NCBI RefSeq assembly: GCF_023015765.1 | Contig: NZ_JALKAL010000001.1 | Span: 543,478-607,477, forward strand | Length of the DNA: 64,000 nt | From: Ornithinimicrobium sp. F0845 | Lineage (GTDB): Bacteria > Actinomycetota > Actinomycetes > Actinomycetales > Dermatophilaceae | Direction of reading: 5' to 3' | Shown: positions 56,932-62,421 of the stretch, in pieces | How the letters are laid out: the number at the start of each line of letters is the position of its first letter | Position numbering within the stretch: position 1 is the stretch's first letter | Translations under genes and position numbers: made by a program | Notes under the pieces: model-generated | What the model was told of the DNA's origin: nothing | Databases searched by the model: none | The model's input: the letters and a program-made list of their open reading frames with translations, nothing else

Positions 56932-57582
56932 TCAGTCGTCCTCGTCTTCGAGGTCCTCTAGCACTTCGAACGGCGACTCGACGTCGCCGCGCCAGGCCTC
57001 CAGACCCTCGCGCACCGCGAGCACCGCCACGACCAGCGCCGCGACCGAGTCAGCCCACCACCAGCCGAACAGGCTGTTGAGGACGAGGCCGATGAACACT
57101 GCACCGGAGAGGTAGATGCACAGGATGAGCTGCTTGGCGTCGGCCATCACGCTCTTGGAGCCCAGCTCCCGCCCGGTGCGGACCTCGATCCACGCCAGCA
57201 GAGGCATGACGACCAGGCTCAGCGCGGTGATGCCGAGGCCCAGCGGGCTGTGGTCGGGGCCCTCCTGGCCGACCAGGGCCAGCACCGCGTCGATCGAGAC
57301 GTAGGCCGCCAGCGCGAAGAACGCGATGCCGATGGCCTTGACGGTGACCGTCTCCCACCGCTCAGGGTCCTTGCGGGTGAACTGCCAGGCGATGGCCGCG
57401 GCCGAGAGTACCTCGACGACCGAGTCGAGCCCGAAGCCGATGAGCGCCGCGGACGAGGCGAGGACGCCCGCCCAGACTGCGACGATCGCCTCGATCACGT
57501 TGTACGTGATCGTGAAGCCGACGATGAAGCGGACGCGCCGGTGCAGCGTCGCGCGGCGCGCGGTGGTCAGGGTCTCGCTCAT
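56932..57582 (-). CDS. Cation diffusion-type transporter
   Basis: This 216-residue membrane protein has about five to six helices. RFIVGFTITYNVIEAIVAVWAGVLA and FGLDSVVEVLSAAAIAWQF resemble the first helices and the metal-site aspartate of cation diffusion facilitators, and WWADSVAALVVAVLAVREGLEAW resembles the later metal helix. The large cytoplasmic C-terminal domain of classical members is missing, with an acidic tail (EDLEDEDD) instead. It overlaps the upstream cmtR by 4 bases, so it is probably a cadmium/lead/zinc exporter induced by those metals. Confidence 0.82.
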   Translation of the reverse strand: MSETLTTARRATLHRRVRFIVGFTITYNVIEAIVAVWAGVLASSAALIGFGLDSVVEVLSAAAIAWQFTRKDPERWETVTVKAIGIAFFALAAYVSIDAVLALVGQEGPDHSPLGLGITALSLVVMPLLAWIEVRTGRELGSKSVMADAKQLILCIYLSGAVFIGLVLNSLFGWWWADSVAALVVAVLAVREGLEAWRGDVESPFEVLEDLEDEDD

Positions 57583-57938
57583 CCTCCCACAGCCGTTCCA
57601 CAGCAGCCCGGCACCGAGCATGCCGGGTCGATGCACGGCGCGTCCTCGTCCACCGCGAGCGCGACGTCGATCAGGGACGTCAGCGCCGCGGCGAGGTGCG
57701 GGTCGGCGATCTCGTAGCGCGTCTGGCGGCCCTCGGGCTCGGTGACGACGATCCCGCAATCGCGCAGGCAGGTCAGGTGGTTGGACACGTTCGAGCGGGT
57801 CAACTCCAGCTCGCGCGAGAGCACGGCCGGGTAGCTCGGGCCGCCGAGGAGGGTCATCAGGATCCGGGAACGCGTCGGGTCGGCCATGGCACGGCCGAGC
57901 CGGTTCATGACGTCGAGGTGTGAAGCAATAGTCAGCAT
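57579..57938 (-). CDS. cmtR: Cd/Pb-sensing ArsR-family repressor CmtR
   Basis: This 119-residue winged-helix repressor has the recognition helix ELTRSNVSNHLTCLRDCGIV. Cysteines fall at residues 57, 61 and 102, exactly the three thiolate ligands described for mycobacterial CmtR, followed by extra cysteines in DPACSVPGCC. It should leave its operator when cadmium or lead binds. TATAGT lies six bases upstream of the ATG, so the mRNA is probably leaderless and repressor binding near the start would block it. The downstream transporter is coupled. Confidence 0.92.
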   Translation of the reverse strand: MLTIASHLDVMNRLGRAMADPTRSRILMTLLGGPSYPAVLSRELELTRSNVSNHLTCLRDCGIVVTEPEGRQTRYEIADPHLAAALTSLIDVALAVDEDAPCIDPACSVPGCCGTAVGG

Positions 57939-58079
57939 ACGATGACTATACAGTGCTAGCTGACTAATCGTCCACTTGTGCGGGCTGCCGCACGCGCTCC
58001 GCGCCCTTGCCCTCGGGAGGCGTGGTCACCGCTTAGCGCATATCGGGGTTGTAGCGTTGGAGTCATTGGCTACCGTCGT
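57939..58079. promoter_or_regulatory. cmtR promoter and upstream region
   Basis: On the minus strand the sequence before the cmtR ATG reads GTATAGTCATCGT, with TATAGT as -10 and TTAGTC at 17 bases as a possible -35. Short repeats of TAGTCA/TAGCTGAC type around it could be the CmtR operator. The rest of the region up to the merR stop shows no gene. Confidence 0.45.
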
Positions 58080-58469
58080 CTACAAGTACCTACACACTTG
58101 ATCGGTGCTGCACGTTTCAGGGTCCGGGTGCGCGGCGTCCTGTCTGAGGTCCGCGATAGTGTCGCGCAGCACGGAGAGCTGCGCGATCTGCTGCTCGATC
58201 TCAGCGAGGCGCACGTCAAGCAGGTCGCGCACGTGCTCGCAGGGCGCATGGCCGCCGTCGCGGATGTCGAGGATCTGGCGGATCTGGGCGAGGGTGAGGC
58301 CCGCGGCCTGGCCGCGGTGGACGAAGTCGATCCGGGCGACCGTCTCGGGTGCGTAGTCGCGATAGCCGGACTGCGTGCGCTCGGCCGGCGGAAGCAGCCC
58401 CTGCCCCTCGTAGAAGCGGAGCGTCTTCGCCGTGGTGCCCGCGCGTTCGGCGAGTTCTCCGATGCGCAT
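58080..58469 (-). CDS. merR: MerR-family mercury-responsive regulator
   Basis: This 129-residue regulator starts MRIGELAERAGTTAKTLRFYE, the standard MerR helix-turn-helix. The RDYAPETVARIDFVHRGQAAGLTLAQIRQIL wing and a long dimerisation helix follow. Cysteines at 77, 120 and 126 are positioned to bind a soft metal across the dimer, as in MerR (82, 117 and 126 in Tn501 MerR). It is divergent from merA, with the spaced palindrome promoter between them. Mercury is the most likely inducer. Confidence 0.9.
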   Translation of the reverse strand: MRIGELAERAGTTAKTLRFYEGQGLLPPAERTQSGYRDYAPETVARIDFVHRGQAAGLTLAQIRQILDIRDGGHAPCEHVRDLLDVRLAEIEQQIAQLSVLRDTIADLRQDAAHPDPETCSTDQVCRYL

Positions 58470-58500
58470 CGCGGCCTCCGATCGTTCGGCAGGAGCAGGC

Positions 58501-58532
58501 TTGACCTTCCCCTGCACTGGAAGGTCCAGTAT
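58501..58532 (+). promoter_or_regulatory. MerR-type promoter/operator of merA
   Basis: A -35 element TTGACC (58501-58506) and a -10 CAGTAT (58527-58532) are separated by 20 bp, the over-long spacing typical of MerR-activated promoters. Between them lies the inverted repeat ACCTTCC-N8-GGAAGGT (58504-58510 with 58519-58525). MerR would twist this DNA when mercury binds and so activate merA. The merR start is 32 bases away on the other strand. Confidence 0.88.
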
Positions 58533-58574
58533 GGCTGAGACAGAGCAGAAAGCCAAGGACTGACAGGAGCAGCG

Positions 58575-59996
58575 ATGCCTACCAAGTACGACCTCGCCAT
58601 CATCGGATCCGGAGGCGGAGCATTCGCCGCCGCCATCCGTGCGACCACGCTCGGCAAGTCGGTGGTGATGATCGAGCGCGGGACGCTCGGCGGCACCTGC
58701 GTGAACACCGGCTGCGTGCCGTCGAAGGCCCTCATCGCCGCTGCCGACACCCGTCACGTCGCCGCCGACGCTTCAGGCCGGTTCCCGGGGATCGCGGCGA
58801 CGGCTGAGACAGTGGACATGCCTGCGCTGATCGCCGGGAAGCAGGCGCTGGTCGAGTCGCTGCGCGGCGAGAAGTACGCCGACGTCGCCGACTCCTACGG
58901 CTGGCAGGTCCGCCGCGGCGATGCATCGTTCGCCGGCGGCCCAGACGCCCCGGTACTGGAGATCATCGCCGGCGACGGGACGGTCGAGACCATCGAGGCC
59001 GACCACTTCCTGGTCGCGACTGGTTCTCGCCCGTGGGCTCCGCCGATCGACGGCCTGGAGAAGACCGGGTACCTGACCTCGACCACGGCAATGGAACTCG
59101 CTGAGGTTCCTGAGTCGTTGCTGGTGCTCGGCGGGGGCTACGTCGCCCTGGAGCAGGCGCAGCTGTTCGCTCGCCTCGGCTCGCAGGTCACGCTGCTGGT
59201 GCGGTCCCGGCTCGCCTCGAAGGAGGAGCCGGAGGTGTCCAAGGCGCTTCAGGAGGCGTTCGCCGACGAAGGCATCCGCGTCGTCCGCCGCGTGGTGCCC
59301 ACCCGGGTCTCCCGCGGCACGGGAGGCGAGGCCGTCGTGACCGCCGACGTGTCCGGCGACTCGCAGGAGTTCCGCGCCGAGCAGGTGCTCGTCGCCCTCG
59401 GACGCCGTCCCGTCACCGATGGCCTGAACCTCGATGCGGTCGGGGTGAAGACCGGGGACTCCGGCGAGGTGGTCGTCTCCGACCGGCTGCGGTCCTCGAA
59501 CCCGCGGATCTGGGCCGCGGGCGACGTGACCGGGCACCCCGAGTTCGTCTACGTCGCCGCCCACCACGGCACCCTCGTCGCCGAGAACGCGTTCGCCGAC
59601 GCCGATCGTGCCGTCGACTATTCCCGCCTGCCGCGGGTGACGTTCACCGGGCCCGCGATCGGAGCGGTCGGGATGACCGAGAAGGAAGTGCTTGCTGCGG
59701 GGATCCGCTGCGATTGCCGCGTCCTGCCGCTGCACCACGTGCCCCGCGCGCTGGTCAACCGCGACACCCGCGGGTTCATCAAGATCGTCGTGAACGCCGA
59801 CACGAACGAGATCCTCGGCCTGACCGCCGTCGCCAAGGACGCCGGAGAGCTCGCCGCCGCCGGTGTCCACGTGCTCGGCAAGACCGTCGCCGAGATCGCC
59901 GACGCCTGGGCTCCCTACCTGACGATGGCCGAGGGCATCCGGATCGCCGCGAAGGCCTTCACCACCGACCCGTCGCTGCTGTCGTGCTGCGCATGA
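58575..59996 (+). CDS. merA: Mercuric reductase
   Basis: This 473-residue FAD-dependent enzyme reduces Hg(II) to volatile Hg(0) with NADPH. The FAD motif is IIGSGGGAFAAAI. The redox pair Cys42/Cys47 is in GGTCVNTGCVPSK, and the NAD(P) motif is LVLGGGYVALEQAQ. The C-terminal vicinal cysteines (LLSCCA, residues 471-472) hand mercury to the active site and separate it from other disulfide reductases. The N-terminal metal-binding domain found in many MerA proteins is absent, as in several actinobacterial forms. AGGAGCAGCG precedes the ATG. Confidence 0.96.
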   Translation: MPTKYDLAIIGSGGGAFAAAIRATTLGKSVVMIERGTLGGTCVNTGCVPSKALIAAADTRHVAADASGRFPGIAATAETVDMPALIAGKQALVESLRGEKYADVADSYGWQVRRGDASFAGGPDAPVLEIIAGDGTVETIEADHFLVATGSRPWAPPIDGLEKTGYLTSTTAMELAEVPESLLVLGGGYVALEQAQLFARLGSQVTLLVRSRLASKEEPEVSKALQEAFADEGIRVVRRVVPTRVSRGTGGEAVVTADVSGDSQEFRAEQVLVALGRRPVTDGLNLDAVGVKTGDSGEVVVSDRLRSSNPRIWAAGDVTGHPEFVYVAAHHGTLVAENAFADADRAVDYSRLPRVTFTGPAIGAVGMTEKEVLAAGIRCDCRVLPLHHVPRALVNRDTRGFIKIVVNADTNEILGLTAVAKDAGELAAAGVHVLGKTVAEIADAWAPYLTMAEGIRIAAKAFTTDPSLLSCCA

Positions 59997-60036
59997 CCGG
60001 CAGCGCAGGCAATCGGGGAGATCTCATCCTGAAGAG

Positions 60037-60348
60037 GTGCAGACGAAGAGCGCCGATCAGGACCGCGACGAACGGCGCGCCGGTCCCGTCGTCGCTGCAG
60101 GGACCGGACTGCTCTTGCTGGCATGCTGCGCGCTTCCGTTGCTGCTCTGTTGCGGCCTGCCGCTCATCGCGGCGGGCGGAGCACTCGCGGGCGTCGGTGG
60201 GCTCCTCGGTAACCCCTGGATCATCGGTGCCGGGATCGCCGTCGTGATGGCCGTCACGGCGGGGATGCTCGTCAGGTTAGGGCGGCGGCACCGAGGCCGC
60301 AGGACCGGCTGCTGCGAAAATCCTTCGACCGCTGATCGGAACCGGTAG
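60037..60348 (+). CDS. Small cysteine-pair membrane protein, probable mercury transporter
   Basis: The 103-residue protein has two to three hydrophobic helices. The first contains two vicinal cysteine pairs (residues 30-31 and 38-39, LLACCALPLLLCCGLPL), and a further CC lies in the basic tail (RTGCCENP). Vicinal cysteines in a membrane helix are the hallmark of MerT/MerF/MerC-like mercury importers. It follows merA by 40 bases and is surely in the same operon. It does not match MerT or MerC exactly, so I leave the symbol empty. Confidence 0.78.
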   Translation: MQTKSADQDRDERRAGPVVAAGTGLLLLACCALPLLLCCGLPLIAAGGALAGVGGLLGNPWIIGAGIAVVMAVTAGMLVRLGRRHRGRRTGCCENPSTADRNR

Positions 60349-60366
60349 CTCGAGCGGATCCAGCCA

Positions 60367-61239
60367 TCATCGCCACCTCGGCCACTTCGGCACCCCGCGA
60401 CCCTTCCACGTCTCCACGAGACCGGCGGCCGAGCGGACGGACGCGAAGAGCCCGTAGCCGGCCCCGGCGAGACCCACGGAGACCACGAGCCAGCGCCCGA
60501 TGCCGAGCCAGATGCGCCCGTCCACGTCGAGCGCCCACTGAGCGCCCGTGATGAGACCGGCGATGCCCATCCAGAGCCCGGCGACGACCACGACCACCGG
60601 CAGCAGGGCGAGGCACATCGCAGCGGCGGCCGACCAGAGCTGACGCGCTTCGAGCTTCGCCGTCGCCGCCATCATCCGCTCGGCGCGCTCGTTCGAGGCG
60701 TCGAGGTTCGCGGTCATCGTGGCCGAGGCCTCCCCGGCGACCTGCTCGACGGCCTTCTCGACCCGCTCCTCAGTACGCTTCTCGATCCGCTGCACCGCGC
60801 CGCCGACCTGGCTCACGAGCTTCTGGTTCGCCGCGGCCTGCACCTTGAGCCCGTCAATCGCCGAGGCCGTAGCCGCGCGATTCTTCTGCGCCTCCGCGAC
60901 CAAGCTCTGCGACGCGGCGCTCAAACGCTTCCCGTCGAGACTCTGCGCGAACTCGCCGAGCGTGCTCTCGATCTCGCTCAGCCTGCTCTCGACGCTCGCG
61001 ATCTGCGGCGACGTGCTGGCGGACGGCTGCGAGATCGACGCCCGGTCGATCCGCTTCGTCAGCTCCTCGTCCATGATCTTCTGATGCCCGGTGAGGTCCC
61101 TCACGGCCTTCGTCAGCGTCGTGAGCTGCTGCTCGACGGCGGCGTGCTTCGAGACCAACGTCTCCAGCATCTCCGTAGTCCGCTGCTGCTCGATCTTCTC
61201 CGTCGCCCTCGCCGTGGCCATCGCGGTGATGCTGTCCAT
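60367..61239 (-). CDS. Coiled-coil membrane protein of the mobilization operon
   Basis: This 290-residue protein has a long coiled coil (about residues 1-185, with EKIEQQRTTEMLETLVSKHA, VESRLSEIESTLGEFAQSLD and RTEERVEKAVEQVAGE). Two transmembrane segments follow (AAAMCLALLPVVVVVAGLWMG and LVVSVGLAGAGYGLFASV) and a short basic tail. Proteins of this design accompany relaxases on actinobacterial plasmids, perhaps linking the relaxosome to the membrane. GGAGGAGCAGGG precedes the ATG, which lies within the relaxase reading frame. It is convergent with the mercury genes, 18 bases apart. Confidence 0.75.
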   Translation of the reverse strand: MDSITAMATARATEKIEQQRTTEMLETLVSKHAAVEQQLTTLTKAVRDLTGHQKIMDEELTKRIDRASISQPSASTSPQIASVESRLSEIESTLGEFAQSLDGKRLSAASQSLVAEAQKNRAATASAIDGLKVQAAANQKLVSQVGGAVQRIEKRTEERVEKAVEQVAGEASATMTANLDASNERAERMMAATAKLEARQLWSAAAAMCLALLPVVVVVAGLWMGIAGLITGAQWALDVDGRIWLGIGRWLVVSVGLAGAGYGLFASVRSAAGLVETWKGRGVPKWPRWR

Positions 61240-62119
61240 GTCCCTGCTCCTCCTGCGCGCGGATGCGCTGCTCGATCTCGTTCGTGTACTCGTCCAGCAC
61301 CTGGCCGAACGCCTCTGGGTGCTGCTGCTCGAAGAACTGGCCGAAGTCCGACTGTTCGACCTGCTCGCGGACCGTGGCGAGGTGCTGCGCGGCCTCAGCG
61401 GCCCGTTCGCGGGCCTGGTCAACCTTCTTGGCGAACTCCTCGCTGCTCAGGTGCTCCTTCGAGCGCTTGGTGACCTTGAACTCGACGTCGTACCCGGCAT
61501 CGGCCAGCGCTTGGCGGTGCGCCTTGTGCTGGCGCTGGAGATCGCCGGGACCCTTGAAAAAGTCCTTCTGGCTCAGCCTCCCGTCCTCCGTCACCGGGGT
61601 GAACAGGAGCTGGAGTTGAGGATTCGTCTCATCCATATGCACGGAGTAGCCCGGAAGGTTCTGCTGCCCGAACTCCTGGGCGGCCCAGTCGAGCTGCGTG
61701 CCGATGTACTGCTCTGCTTCGGCGTTCAGACCGTCCTCGCGCCAGTCCGGGTTGTGCTCGGCGAACCACTTCGGATCGAGCTGCAAGACGAGGGGGCGCA
61801 TCGCCACCGCGTCGGCCTTGATCTTCTTCTCGACCGTCGCCAGGCGCGCGTCCAGATAGTCCGTCAGCTCTGCCGACGGCGGCCGGTCGTTGCCCTTCTC
61901 GTCCTGCGTCACGACCGGGGCACGCCAACCTCCGTTGCCGTCGTTGACCATCGTGATGTTCATCGACGTGCGCGCCGGATCGATGTTCGGGTTCCGCTGA
62001 GCGAAGGAGAACCCCGCGGCCTGATCCGCATCGCGGGCGATGTGGCGAACGAAGTTCGTCGCGTGAGCGCCTGACGCCTTGACCTTGTGGCTCGCGTCAG
62101 AAGTTGCCGTGTAGCTCAT
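60854..62119 (-). CDS. MobV/Pre-like relaxase with atypical metal site
   Basis: The 421-codon frame starts MSYTATSDASHKVKASGAHA. It has a plausible Mob/Pre domain to about residue 290: N-terminal NFVRHIARD, a NPNIDPARTSMN block like the family's NxxID motif, and YSVHMDETNPQLQLLFTPVTEDGRLS in place of the HxDExxPHxH motif. A helical segment follows. From about residue 295 the frame overlaps the coiled-coil gene by 386 bases and loses G/C third-position bias, so that part may not matter, or a frameshift joins the two. The ATG overlaps the preceding stop and follows GGGAGGTGCGCG. Confidence 0.72.
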   Translation of the reverse strand: MSYTATSDASHKVKASGAHATNFVRHIARDADQAAGFSFAQRNPNIDPARTSMNITMVNDGNGGWRAPVVTQDEKGNDRPPSAELTDYLDARLATVEKKIKADAVAMRPLVLQLDPKWFAEHNPDWREDGLNAEAEQYIGTQLDWAAQEFGQQNLPGYSVHMDETNPQLQLLFTPVTEDGRLSQKDFFKGPGDLQRQHKAHRQALADAGYDVEFKVTKRSKEHLSSEEFAKKVDQARERAAEAAQHLATVREQVEQSDFGQFFEQQHPEAFGQVLDEYTNEIEQRIRAQEEQGHGQHHRDGHGEGDGEDRAAADYGDAGDVGLEARRRRAAAHDADEGREGPHRASEDHGRGADEADRPGVDLAAVRQHVAADRERREQAERDREHARRVRAESRREAFERRVAELGRGGAEESRGYGLGD

Positions 62120-62421
62120 CGCGCACCTCCCGATGATCCGACGCCCGCCGCTGCGCGACGTGCCCCGGAGCCTCCGGCGGCACTCCCGTGGGGCCTTCCG
62201 TTCCGGAGGTCATCGCCCCTCCACATCTGGGACCCTGCGCCCTGATGTGGAGCCTCTGCGACAACCTCCGGAACGGAAGGTGTAGCCCCATACACCTTTC
62301 CGCTGCGCTCCAAGGTTCCCGGGGCCCTCCGGGGGCCGCAGCGCGGGCATGCAGCCCAATCCTCCAGCGCTCCACCGGAGCCCTGACGAATCGGCTGCGG
62401 CTGGCCGTCGAAGGTACTCAT
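62116..62421 (-). CDS. Small CxxC protein between rep and relaxase genes
   Basis: The 101-residue frame begins MSTFDGQPQPIRQGSGG and has CPRCGP near residue 25, then a Gly/Ala/Arg-rich remainder. It overlaps the rep stop (ATGA) at one end and the relaxase start (ATGA) at the other, and is preceded by GGGAGGTGCACG, nearly identical to the relaxase ribosome site. This double coupling argues that it is translated. Its second half contains the nested inverted repeats at 62194-62280, so this DNA may serve as an origin as well as coding sequence. No family is recognised. Confidence 0.5.
   Translation of the reverse strand: MSTFDGQPQPIRQGSGGALEDWAACPRCGPRRAPGTLERSGKVYGATPSVPEVVAEAPHQGAGSQMWRGDDLRNGRPHGSAAGGSGARRAAAGVGSSGGAR
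62194..62280. repeat. Nested inverted repeats, possible oriT or replication origin
   Basis: Outer arms of 17 bp match perfectly: CCTTCCGTTCCGGAGGT (62194-62210) and its complement at 62264-62280. Inside them is a second perfect 9-bp pair, CTCCACATC (62219-62227) and GATGTGGAG (62244-62252). The arrangement could form a large branched stem-loop next to the relaxase gene, a typical place for a nic site. It lies within the 101-codon frame. Confidence 0.7.
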
